34,273 bases of DNA. Source: a virus. This document shows positions 1 through 6,838 of the stretch, piece after piece. The position numbers and the translations under genes are program-made. Each line of letters starts with the position of its first letter. Positions within the stretch are counted from its first letter, which is position 1. The stretch spans positions 17,707-51,979 of the IMG/VR virus record IMGVR_UViG_3300029319_006393; one strand, given 5' to 3'. The notes under the pieces are model-generated. The model was not told the origin of the DNA and made no database searches. It worked only from the letters and a program-made list of their open reading frames with translations.

Positions 1-21
1 TTAATCGGGGTATCGATCAAA

Positions 22-291
22 TTAATTATAAATGTTAGGTGTATCCTTTCGGGTGCCTAACGAGTTGATTACCTTATCAGCAATCTGGTCTAAAGATACT
101 ATAAACTTAAGTATCTCGCAACGACCTTGACTATGTTGGTAGTTGTCCGTTATTTCCAACTGGTCCCGCTCCGCCTGGCGTAGGGACTCCATTTCTTGCA
201 TTAGGACCGACCACTCCGTCCCCATTTGGGACTTGATTAGCTTCACCGCCTTGCTGGCTGGCAAGGATAGCTTGTTGTAGTGCTTGCTCAT
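22..291 (-). CDS. Conserved small phage protein overlapping the portal gene end
   Basis: 89-aa protein of unknown function, with a charged helical middle (roughly residues 30-75, containing ERDQLEITDNYQHSQGRCEIL) that looks like a real soluble coiled protein rather than a chance reading frame. The start at 291 is chosen because AAGGAG (304-299) sits exactly 7 nt upstream of the ATG, which is ideal Shine-Dalgarno spacing. The first 161 nt therefore overlap the 3' end of the portal gene in another frame, where the portal tail is Gly/Pro/Asn-rich. It follows the portal in the late unit, where scaffold or head genes normally begin, so a head-assembly accessory role is possible but unproven. It ends 21 nt from the window edge. 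Confidence 0.75.
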   Translation of the reverse strand: MSKHYNKLSLPASKAVKLIKSQMGTEWSVLMQEMESLRQAERDQLEITDNYQHSQGRCEILKFIVSLDQIADKVINSLGTRKDTPNIYN

Positions 292-2134
292 CCATCATCT
301 CCTTTTGTGTTTTAATTACCTCGTCTGGATCAATATCTAAGGACTTAGCAATATCAGTCAATAGTTTTTCTCTATCAACCATTTGTGCATCCAATGGATT
401 ATTAATCAAGGACAAGAACTGTAGCAGTCTTTGAGACTGTACTTCTTTTTGTATCAGGGCTGTGGATCCTTTTGCAACAATACGCATATCAGATTTAACA
501 TTTTCATTTTCATTCCATGTCATATTCCAATCATAAAGTGAGCGTATCATTGGTTTTGTTAGAAAGTCATCAATATTTTTGATAACTGATTTGAGAACAA
601 TATTGGCATTACTCATTAAGATTGAGATACCAGTTGCTGTTCTATTTAGTGAACTTTGTGTTTGTCCGTGAGTATAAGAAGGCAACGCAGTCGTTTCATC
701 GGCAAATCTTCTAAATAATTCTATAACAGAAACAAGTGCTGGGGAGTTTGACTGAGGCTGATAGAAACGCACCATAGGCTGATTACCGTCTCCACCCTCT
801 CGCAAGAATACACGCCATGGATACAACTCAGTTGGATCTTCTCCAGATGCCATGATATCAGTATTCACCTCAACCATAGGACCAGAAGATAATGCAACAT
901 TATCGAGATAGATTCTTGTCGCAGCGTTCATGGTAGCTTGAGAATCACGCATCATCCTTGGAACACCTGTGCCCCAAAATGCGTGTGGGTTTTTCTCATA
1001 GGGGAATATGAAATATGGTATTACGCCACCAGGCAACGGGTTCAACTGAGCCTTAATTACCTTGCCAGATACCATCCATATATTTGCGTCATACTCCATA
1101 GAGAGGTCATCATCCTCACCAAACTCTACTCCAGCGTCTTTTAAATCGTGTCCATTAAGTGAACCCCAGAACTCTAATACTTCAAACTTTTCTGTATTAG
1201 TATTGCTGTCATTCACATTAGCTATGTTTCTTCTATCAACTTCATGTTGTGCTTCATCGTGATTACCCTCTGGGTTCATCTCAATGCACTCATTAATTAA
1301 GTCAACATTGAATCCTGGATAATCTTTTAAAGCATTAAACTCTGCTCTTGAAATAATGTGTCTTCTAAAAATATCACGCATATCATCAACTGATGTAGCA
1401 TGTGGGTCTGGGTAAAGATCAAAGATAGAAACAGCTTCCATTTCTGGCATAGCATTTTCTTCATAAATTAAATTAAAACCTTCATCGCCTTTTATCCACT
1501 TATGATCTTTTTCAATGCGTAGTGTGCCAGCCTTCATAGCACCTGTACCAAAAATAACCTGTTCCATAATGGCATCTTTCATTTTACCTTCTAAGTTATT
1601 TTCTAGAGCTTGGTCTAATATAGCTTCTTCCATATTCTTAACTCTCTGCTCAGTTTCAGCTTCAATCTCTTCAGTCAATTCACTAAGTCTTGCCATAACA
1701 AGTTCTTCAATACCTGCGGTGCCAACTTGTTCTGCTGCTTGTTGTATCTCTAGAGCAGCTTTTTCGGCAAGCTCTTGCTCGACTAAAGGTTGTTTAGATA
1801 GTGGTGTCTTCTCAATAGAAAAGAACTTTTGTCCTGGTTGAAATAAAAGATCGGTGATTCTTGAGTAGGCTGCTAATACTTTGGTTCTTGTAAGTCCTAC
1901 ATAGACTTGAGATCTATCGCCTTTAGATTGTATTTTAGATAACACATCAGGATCATACTGACCCATAAATGCTCTGAGGTCTTCAATCCAGTCATCCTCT
2001 ATGTCATCCCGAGCATCTTTATACTCAGTATATTTTGATTTAAGTATTGATCCCAGCGAGGCAAGTTCTTCAAGTTCTTCTTCTGAAGCGTCAGCTGCTG
2101 CGGATATTCCCTCTGGTCCTAGTTCTTTGTCCAT
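131..2134 (-). CDS. Portal protein
   Basis: 667-aa portal protein, the dodecameric ring at the head vertex through which DNA is packaged and ejected. Identification rests on size, on its position 3 bp after the large terminase, and on portal-like blocks: an acidic N terminus followed by DDWIEDLRAF, a segment with SRITDLLFQPGQKFFSI, a middle with FFRRH/IWMVSGKVIK-type strands, NPHAFWGTGVPRMMRDSQ near residue 390, and the helix-rich TALPSYTHGQTQSSLNRTATGIS region typical of T7/P22-like portals. The C-terminal ~60 residues are low-complexity Gly/Pro/Asn and double-coded with the downstream 89-aa gene. No clear Shine-Dalgarno precedes the ATG, so translation is probably coupled to the terminase stop. 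Confidence 0.88.
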   Translation of the reverse strand: MDKELGPEGISAAADASEEELEELASLGSILKSKYTEYKDARDDIEDDWIEDLRAFMGQYDPDVLSKIQSKGDRSQVYVGLTRTKVLAAYSRITDLLFQPGQKFFSIEKTPLSKQPLVEQELAEKAALEIQQAAEQVGTAGIEELVMARLSELTEEIEAETEQRVKNMEEAILDQALENNLEGKMKDAIMEQVIFGTGAMKAGTLRIEKDHKWIKGDEGFNLIYEENAMPEMEAVSIFDLYPDPHATSVDDMRDIFRRHIISRAEFNALKDYPGFNVDLINECIEMNPEGNHDEAQHEVDRRNIANVNDSNTNTEKFEVLEFWGSLNGHDLKDAGVEFGEDDDLSMEYDANIWMVSGKVIKAQLNPLPGGVIPYFIFPYEKNPHAFWGTGVPRMMRDSQATMNAATRIYLDNVALSSGPMVEVNTDIMASGEDPTELYPWRVFLREGGDGNQPMVRFYQPQSNSPALVSVIELFRRFADETTALPSYTHGQTQSSLNRTATGISILMSNANIVLKSVIKNIDDFLTKPMIRSLYDWNMTWNENENVKSDMRIVAKGSTALIQKEVQSQRLLQFLSLINNPLDAQMVDREKLLTDIAKSLDIDPDEVIKTQKEMMDEQALQQAILASQQGGEANQVPNGDGVVGPNARNGVPTPGGAGPVGNNGQLPT

Positions 2135-2137
2135 AGT

Positions 2138-3724
2138 CTAAAAAAATTGTTTCTTCACCCTCTTGAAGTTTTGCCTATGTTTTCTTGGCATACTATTTAA
2201 TCCAAATAGGGCAATAGCATATGCCATTATTCTATCATCAAAACAACCTGGTTGGGCGTTTGTTATGCCTCTAGCGTCTACGACATAAGTTCGTAGCTCA
2301 TCTATCAGCTCTTTGTCTACTATACCACTTTCTCCTTGGCGTAGTAAATGTACTAAGTTATCAATAATTAACGGCTTTGTCTTGGTTGTTGTTAAAAAAC
2401 CTGCACGCCTAGTTAATCTATCTACATACGCATCATCTACACTTTGTTCAACATAGAGGTTTGGATAGTTAAGTTCTTGTATTTTTCTAATAGTAGTTAG
2501 ACCGTGGTTGTTTCTTTCAATCAAGGTCCAAGCTTTTTTATAAAAGTGTCCAATCTTAGCTACAATCTCAGCGAGGTCAAACGGGTCAACATGACCTGAC
2601 CAAGTGGCGACTTGATTACCCATATGGTCTAGCACCTGGATGCACGAGTAATCGCCATGCTCTAAACCTTCCGCAACATCAACTCCAATACAATACCTCA
2701 GAGAATCCTTTGGATTCTCGAAAATTTTTAATAAGCCTCTTTCATGTTCTATAAACTCATGCTCACGCACATCGTATCTACCTACTGGGGTATAACACTC
2801 TATTGCTGCTTGATCTATAAACTTTGGTTCAACAAATAACCTACCTGTTGTTAGAAACGCCTCTTGCGGGGTAGAAGGATATTCCTGTCTAAACAAATCC
2901 TCACCGCCTAGTTCTTGAATCTTTAGTCTACGAAACATTATTTGTTCGTCATCAAGGTTAAACATATCCTTGAGGTCCTGCTCTTCGGGTTCTATCTCAT
3001 AGTAGGGATCTACCTTTCTACGATACTCAGGCATCATATACCAAGGAATAAAACAAATGTCCCACTCTCCTTCTCCCCGCAGTGCCCGCATGCAGGCTTC
3101 ATAAAACCAACCACCTGCTCCGTTGGCGGTAGACTCTAATAATATTTCTGATTCAGCTTCTGGCACGGTTTGAAGTAACCCAGGGATAATATCCGCATTG
3201 GGATAGAAAGCTACCTCAGAACCGTGTAAGTAGTTAGTAGTCCAACCACGACCAACCTCCCCTGTTCGGGCTGTAGCAATCCTCCATCGGGACCCGTGGG
3301 TAAATGCCATTGAGTTGCTGGTTGATTCTTTGAGGTCTGGGGTAACTAAAGGATGAGGTAAGTTCTCATAAAAATTACGCACCATACCAAAAATAGCTTT
3401 TGTGGATTCATTCAGGTGAGATACTACTACCGCATTTTGATTCTGTGCTGATACTGTTTTCCAAAAACCCCGTGCCTGGCAATAGGTTGATATTCCTGTT
3501 TGTCTAGATTTGAGTATAAGTATTCTAACTCTGCCGTGTTTTTTATACTGTTCGTTGATTTGTTTGTCTAACTGTTGCTGTGCAGCGTTTAAATTCAATG
3601 CAATCAGCTTACCTTGTTTATCTATGATCTTAAGACAGTGTTTAGCGTATTGTATGAGATCCGTTTTAAAGGTATTTATAATTTTTTGGATTTTATTTTT
3701 TTCAGTTTGGACTTCCAAAATCAC
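2138..3724 (-). CDS. terL: Terminase large subunit (ATPase/nuclease)
   Basis: 528-aa DNA-packaging motor. The N-terminal ATPase has a variant Walker A (KSRQTGIST, residues 72-80), a Walker-B-like strand ending in HGSE (167-170) and the coupling motif ESTANG (197-202). The C-terminal RNase-H-fold nuclease shows acidic residues D349 (GVDVAEG), E403 (LIERNNHG) and D496/D497 (FDDRIMA). Length matches phage large terminases. The start is GTG at 3724-3722; the AAGGGGGG just upstream serves as ribosome-binding site and is part of a 6-bp G:C hairpin described separately. It lies between the small terminase and the portal, the usual packaging order. Confidence 0.95.
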   Translation of the reverse strand: MILEVQTEKNKIQKIINTFKTDLIQYAKHCLKIIDKQGKLIALNLNAAQQQLDKQINEQYKKHGRVRILILKSRQTGISTYCQARGFWKTVSAQNQNAVVVSHLNESTKAIFGMVRNFYENLPHPLVTPDLKESTSNSMAFTHGSRWRIATARTGEVGRGWTTNYLHGSEVAFYPNADIIPGLLQTVPEAESEILLESTANGAGGWFYEACMRALRGEGEWDICFIPWYMMPEYRRKVDPYYEIEPEEQDLKDMFNLDDEQIMFRRLKIQELGGEDLFRQEYPSTPQEAFLTTGRLFVEPKFIDQAAIECYTPVGRYDVREHEFIEHERGLLKIFENPKDSLRYCIGVDVAEGLEHGDYSCIQVLDHMGNQVATWSGHVDPFDLAEIVAKIGHFYKKAWTLIERNNHGLTTIRKIQELNYPNLYVEQSVDDAYVDRLTRRAGFLTTTKTKPLIIDNLVHLLRQGESGIVDKELIDELRTYVVDARGITNAQPGCFDDRIMAYAIALFGLNSMPRKHRQNFKRVKKQFF

Positions 3725-3727
3725 ATA

Positions 3728-3749
3728 CCCCCCTTAAGGTCATGGGGGG
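3728..3749 (-). promoter_or_regulatory. Hairpin covering the terL ribosome-binding site
   Basis: In the minus-strand transcript six C (3749-3744), a 10-nt loop and six G (3733-3728) form a perfect G:C stem only 3 nt before the GTG start of the large terminase. The G-run is also the only Shine-Dalgarno-like sequence, so the fold would hide it. This could limit terL translation unless ribosomes or a protein open it. Pairing is read directly; the regulatory role is inference. Confidence 0.5.
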
Positions 3750-3852
3750 ATATAGGTATATATGTATATAGGGTACCCTGTCCAGCACCCCCCAGCCCTT
3801 TATTTATGCGGTTCTTGTTGATAGTGTGTCCTTACTATATAGAGAGGATCAC

Positions 3853-4263
3853 CTAGTTAAGGTTGTTCTCTTTCTTCTCTAAATCAATACTTTCGAACCA
3901 AGAATCTGCCATTGAAACCTCTAGCTTTTGGCTTTCATCTACCATACCGTAGAACTTCATGAGGAGCTCTAGAGCCTTTACACGGGAGCCTGATGTGTGT
4001 CCGTGCACTTTGCCTAGGGCTTCATCCTTGAGTTGCTCTATGATGCTATCATGGTCTTGTAGGTTGCGTTCTTTTGACTCCGCTAGCTCTTTTGTAAGCA
4101 ATTCCTGAACCTCATCATCGTTCATCAATCTGTGCCCTTGATTATAAGCAGATTTCTTTGAGTATCCGCATCGTATTGCAGACTCAGTAGCGTTCCTTGT
4201 TATCAAATAATGTTGCACAAATTCTTCTTTGCGTTGTCTTAAAGCCTTGTTCTTTATAGCCAT
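3853..4263 (-). CDS. terS: Terminase small subunit
   Basis: 136-aa DNA-recognition subunit of the packaging terminase, which binds the pac/cos region and loads the large subunit. It resembles the Terminase_2 family: an N-terminal helix-turn-helix region (about residues 8-55) with FVQHYLITRNATESAIRCGYS followed by KKSAYNQGHRLMNDDEV, then a helical oligomerisation part rich in Glu/Lys (60-110) and an acidic C terminus. It is the first gene of the minus unit, preceded by GAGG 8 nt before the ATG, and is separated from terL by 128 bp that contain the terL hairpin and no convincing gene. Confidence 0.88.
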   Translation of the reverse strand: MAIKNKALRQRKEEFVQHYLITRNATESAIRCGYSKKSAYNQGHRLMNDDEVQELLTKELAESKERNLQDHDSIIEQLKDEALGKVHGHTSGSRVKALELLMKFYGMVDESQKLEVSMADSWFESIDLEKKENNLN

Positions 4264-4498
4264 TTTAATACCTCACTATGTATATAGCTCTATTGTATAT
4301 ATATATGAGTATTTTTAGAAGTTTCTTTGCTTGTTGTGTTTCTTTTCTTTTCCCCCGAATGAGCCAGCTCAGAGCTAGAAAGTAATAAATGATGAACTAG
4401 TGATGAGAAAATAATAGGATTAAATACTTGACTTTTAGAATTTAGACCTTACCATGTAATACATGAATACATTAATTACACACAAAAAGGAGGGAATT
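4264..4498. promoter_or_regulatory. Divergent intergenic region between terS and the plus-strand small-gene unit
   Basis: About 235 bp with no convincing gene. It must hold the promoters for the packaging unit (minus) and the small-gene unit (plus). Near the minus side is an alternating TATATATATATA tract (about 4293-4306), which could supply a minus-strand -10 element, though no good -35 is seen. In the middle is a pyrimidine tract ending in CCCCCGA (4352-4358). A plus-strand promoter candidate lies at 4428-4455. Confidence 0.5.
4428..4455 (+). promoter_or_regulatory. Candidate sigma-70 promoter for the small-gene unit
   Basis: TTGACT (4428-4433) is five of six to the -35 consensus, followed after 16 nt by TACCAT (4450-4455), four of six to the -10 consensus. 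It sits about 45 bp before the first gene start. The -10 is weak, so the call is tentative. Confidence 0.4.
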
Positions 4499-4753
4499 AT
4501 GGATTCAATTAAAGAAAAAGCGTTTAGTTTTACAAGCGATTTTAATAGCGTAAACGGTAAGCGTTCTCATGCTATTTATTTCAGTTGTAAGATAAATGGC
4601 AAATCTAGACAGTTGACACTTCAAGGAGACAAGCAAGATTGTATTGCTAAGGCAAATGCTTGGCTTCAGTGGGAAGTATCACCATTTATAACAATTCAAG
4701 GTGAGTGGGAAGAGACTGACTACCTTACATTTAATTTCAGGGAGGCAAAATGA
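4499..4753 (+). CDS. Hypothetical small protein, first gene of the plus-strand unit
   Basis: 84-aa protein of unknown function. An in-frame ATG exists at 4463, but AAGGAGG directly before the ATG at 4499 makes the latter the real start. The sequence alternates strands and helices (SHAIYFSCKINGKSRQLTLQG, then a helix DCIAKANAWLQW, then strands), suggesting a compact alpha/beta fold. Its stop overlaps the next start by 4 nt (ATGA), so the genes are translationally coupled. As first gene after the promoter candidate it is probably expressed early. Confidence 0.75.
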   Translation: MDSIKEKAFSFTSDFNSVNGKRSHAIYFSCKINGKSRQLTLQGDKQDCIAKANAWLQWEVSPFITIQGEWEETDYLTFNFREAK

Positions 4754-5103
4754 TTACTGTATATCACGCTACTGAGTTCGGAAATAACGAAAAGCCTTAT
4801 AAAAAAGTTGCTGAAATTGATACAGTATCTTTCCAACACGCTTTCCGCAAAACTCAAAATATTGAAGAGGCTTGGTCAAAAGATAATTTAAGAAGCACAT
4901 CTGAAGGAGATGTGCTAATTCTTGATGAAGGTCTGAAGACTGAGGTCTGTTATTTTCTTGTGCCAATGGGTAATGGTCGCAAGGGCGACAAGTTTTATGA
5001 GGCTTGGGGTGAAACTGAAGAGATTGATAACTTCAATGCTAATGGTTTCATCTATCAAGGCGAAACTACAGATGTTTATAACACTACTGAGGAGCAACAC
5101 TGA
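4750..5103 (+). CDS. Hypothetical early protein
   Basis: 117-aa acidic protein of unknown function. It starts with MITVYHATEFG, then a basic-aromatic stretch (SFQHAFRKTQNIEEAW) and a strand-rich middle (GDVLILDEGLKTEVCYFLVPMG). GGGAGG lies 6 nt before the ATG and the gene overlaps its predecessor by 4 nt. The fold looks like a small soluble alpha/beta protein of the kind that accumulates in early regions. No family assigned. Confidence 0.72.
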   Translation: MITVYHATEFGNNEKPYKKVAEIDTVSFQHAFRKTQNIEEAWSKDNLRSTSEGDVLILDEGLKTEVCYFLVPMGNGRKGDKFYEAWGETEEIDNFNANGFIYQGETTDVYNTTEEQH

Positions 5104-5124
5104 AAGGTGGCGAAACTTTTCTTT

Positions 5125-5140
5125 CCCCGCAAAAGCGGGG
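5125..5140 (+). other. Strong intercistronic hairpin without a U-tract
   Basis: CCCCGC, AAAA tetraloop, GCGGGG: a perfect 6-bp G:C stem in the 92-bp gap between the 117-aa and 31-aa genes. Neither strand has a T-run after it, so it does not look like an intrinsic terminator. It may be an mRNA processing or stability element. Confidence 0.55.
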
Positions 5141-5195
5141 GCTGGAAAGTCTAGTGAGAGCAATAAAGCTCAAACAATATTTCTTAGGAGGGAAT

Positions 5196-5291
5196 ATGAA
5201 TATTAAAAAAAGACTAAACTTTTGGATCGGTTTCTATGGTTCGATTGTAATGCTTATGGCACTTGCCGTAGGCTTGGGGGTTTCATCATGA
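5196..5291 (+). CDS. 31-residue single-span membrane peptide
   Basis: Micro-gene encoding MNIKKRLNFW followed by a hydrophobic span (about residues 9-29, rich in Ile, Leu, Val, Ala and Gly) and ending VSS. A very good ribosome-binding site (AGGAGG, 5 nt spacing) and the 4-nt ATGA overlap with the next gene support it as real. The positive N terminus before one helix predicts an inner-membrane peptide with N-in orientation. Function unknown; early phage membrane peptides can inhibit host enzymes or block superinfection, but nothing here shows which. Confidence 0.65.
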   Translation: MNIKKRLNFWIGFYGSIVMLMALAVGLGVSS

Positions 5292-5848
5292 AAAAGATTG
5301 ATTTTAATTTAGACGGTATGCATAGAGATACTTACGGAGAAGGGAACAGAGCTTACCAGCTTCGTAAGGCTCACTGTGATGTATATAGTAAAGATGGCGT
5401 AGAGCTATACTTTTCTTATGAAACTCTAGTAGCTTTCAAGGTCCCAGGCTTTCAGCTTGTTTCAGTTGAAAACTGCTGGGGCACTACAACAGGCAAGCAC
5501 CTTAATTGGATAGGTGAGCCTAAGGATGCAAGGCTGACCAGCAATGAATTTTATAATGTTGCTAAAGTCTACCTAAAGCCTTATGGGGTTTTATTAGGAA
5601 CACATGAAAGCAGAGGAGGAAAATCCTCTGCTGGTGATCCATTAAAGACTGTGGGCATGGTGTCAGCTTTGTTTGATCTTATATGTGCAGATGATAAAGA
5701 AGCTTCTGTTAAGTATAGGAAGAACTTTTATAAGAATGTTGACGGTCTCTTTTTTCCCCCCGATTGGGATGAGCTGACTACTCAGGAAAAAGATGAAAGA
5801 CTGTCAAAAGTGGATAGCTTTGCTATCAAGGGGGACAACAATGGTTAA
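5288..5848 (+). CDS. Conserved hypothetical phage protein with SYETLVAF/TTGKHLNW motifs
   Basis: 186-aa protein. The start at 5288 is preferred over an upstream in-frame ATG (5222) because it overlaps the previous stop as ATGA and follows a G-rich ribosome-binding site. Residues ~40-100 contain SYETLVAFKVPG and WGTTTGKHLNWIGEPKDARL, a pattern I recall from uncharacterised phage early proteins across many hosts; the C-terminal half is helical and charged. No catalytic motif is recognisable. It is the largest protein of the plus-strand unit. Confidence 0.75.
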   Translation: MKKIDFNLDGMHRDTYGEGNRAYQLRKAHCDVYSKDGVELYFSYETLVAFKVPGFQLVSVENCWGTTTGKHLNWIGEPKDARLTSNEFYNVAKVYLKPYGVLLGTHESRGGKSSAGDPLKTVGMVSALFDLICADDKEASVKYRKNFYKNVDGLFFPPDWDELTTQEKDERLSKVDSFAIKGDNNG

Positions 5849-6104
5849 TGTATATGAAAAAGCTCTTGAGGTATTTAACTCAGGGCTATTCCTTCAAATG
5901 GAAGGAAGCTTCGGCAGATACTATGTTAATACTTATATTGATAGTGGGATTATAAAAACTACTAATGATAAGGGCAGATATATTACTGACGGCTATGGTC
6001 GTCAGTTTTATCTGAAGAAATTTTATATTGATTATGATCGCATTGATTATCTTAAAAATTGTGATCCTGATTTTATTGAAAGCCTAGAAAACGGAGGTGA
6101 ATGA
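5841..6104 (+). CDS. Hypothetical early protein
   Basis: 87-aa acidic, Tyr-rich protein (for example SFGRYYVNTYIDSG and YGRQFYLKKFYIDYDRIDYL). The start at 5841 follows AAGGGGG and overlaps the preceding stop by 8 nt; an upstream in-frame ATG at 5793 lies deep in the previous gene and lacks a site. The N-terminal MVNVYEKALEVFNSG helix followed by strands suggests a small mixed fold. No family recognised. Confidence 0.7.
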   Translation: MVNVYEKALEVFNSGLFLQMEGSFGRYYVNTYIDSGIIKTTNDKGRYITDGYGRQFYLKKFYIDYDRIDYLKNCDPDFIESLENGGE

Positions 6105-6334
6105 TGAGTAAACCAATAATTAAAGATGAGGATTGGGTATATTTGTATGGCGAGTTGGCTGATTACATTTTAGAGTATTCATCTCTTGATCCTATTTGGC
6201 AAACAGATGATGAGGGGAACGAAATAGCTATTAGAACAGAAGAAAAGCAAGATCAGTTTTTAGATATTGCTGATACTGTTGAGATAATCATGCGTAAAGT
6301 TTTAACCAAAGAAAGTGAGGTGAATAATGAGTAG
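6104..6334 (+). CDS. Hypothetical acidic early protein
   Basis: 76-aa, strongly acidic protein with two helix-like segments (VYLYGELADYILEYSSL and QDQFLDIADTVEIIMRKVL). GGAGG at 6093-6097 gives 6-nt spacing to the ATG at 6104 and only 3 nt to the ATG at 6101; the first is preferred. It overlaps the preceding stop by one base. Function unknown; strong acidity is common in DNA-mimic inhibitors, but composition alone does not establish that. Confidence 0.68.
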   Translation: MSKPIIKDEDWVYLYGELADYILEYSSLDPIWQTDDEGNEIAIRTEEKQDQFLDIADTVEIIMRKVLTKESEVNNE

Positions 6335-6482
6335 AGGATGTTGTAATAGATGTGGCTATAAAGCTGAATATATAACGGATAAAAACAATTATGAAGATAA
6401 AGGTTATAAAAATATTAACGAAGTTCCATTAATTCAAATGCTTTGTGGTGCTTGTTATGAGGATGTAAATGATGAAATTTAA
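6327..6482 (+). CDS. 51-residue zinc-ribbon-like protein
   Basis: Starts MSRGCCNRCGYKAEY and ends with QMLCGACYEDVNDEI, so it carries two Cys-x2-Cys knuckles (C6/C9 and C40/C43) separated by ~30 residues, the hallmark of a small zinc ribbon. Start supported by GAGGTG five bases upstream and overlap with the previous stop. Such ribbons bind nucleic acid or host polymerase; the partner here is unknown. It lies in the same coupled chain of tiny genes. Confidence 0.7.
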   Translation: MSRGCCNRCGYKAEYITDKNNYEDKGYKNINEVPLIQMLCGACYEDVNDEI

Positions 6483-6633
6483 AGCTGGTGATCGTTTGCA
6501 AGTTAAAGGCTTTGCTATCTTTGGAGACTGCTTAGGAGTCTTCAAGGATGGTAGGGTTCTTTTTAGTGATGATGAGACAGGTGAGATAAGAGACTACTCA
6601 CCTGATAAAGTGTTAAAATCTTATGACAAATAA
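6472..6633 (+). CDS. 53-residue hypothetical protein, small beta-barrel-like
   Basis: Short protein beginning MKFKAGDRLQVKGFAIFGDCLGVF, with alternating strands and Gly-Asp turns resembling small SH3/KOW-type barrels. GAGG lies 9 nt upstream and the ATG overlaps the preceding gene by 11 nt. Function unknown. Confidence 0.6.
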   Translation: MKFKAGDRLQVKGFAIFGDCLGVFKDGRVLFSDDETGEIRDYSPDKVLKSYDK

Positions 6634-6646
6634 TAGGGGAAATAAT

Positions 6647-6838
6647 ATGGCTAAAGTTCATGTTGAAAGATTAACTGATGACTGTATTCGTGTAAGGGTG
6701 GGGGATCTCACTGTTTATATAGATGACAGCACAGATGAGCAGATTATAAATGTTTGGGACTCTGAGGGCTCTAAGCTGAAATCTGAATGGTGGAAGACTG
6801 AAGGCGAGCTGGGTAGTCTAAGCGTTAAGAAAGCTTAA
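6647..6838 (+). CDS. 63-residue hypothetical protein, last gene of the plus-strand unit
   Basis: Encodes MAKVHVERLTDDCIRVRVGDL followed by TVYIDDSTDEQIINVWDSEG, a strand-rich small protein. The ATG at 6647 follows GGGGA; an earlier in-frame start at 6623 lies inside the previous gene. Its TAA shares the TTAA at 6835-6838 with the stop of the endolysin gene on the other strand, so the two units run directly into each other. Confidence 0.65.
   Translation: MAKVHVERLTDDCIRVRVGDLTVYIDDSTDEQIINVWDSEGSKLKSEWWKTEGELGSLSVKKA

Noticed and set aside
3725-3852. A small gene between terL and terS
   Set aside because: Only short frames exist, none with a ribosome-binding site and plausible composition; the region holds the hairpin and homopolymer tracts.
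4769-5163. Minus-strand frames opposite the first early genes
   Set aside because: They are antisense to better supported plus-strand genes, with no ribosome-binding sites and random-looking composition.
5222-5287. Longer N terminus of the 186-aa early protein
   Set aside because: The extra 22 residues lie in the membrane-peptide gene in another frame, have no ribosome-binding site, and the start at 5288 is coupled by ATGA.
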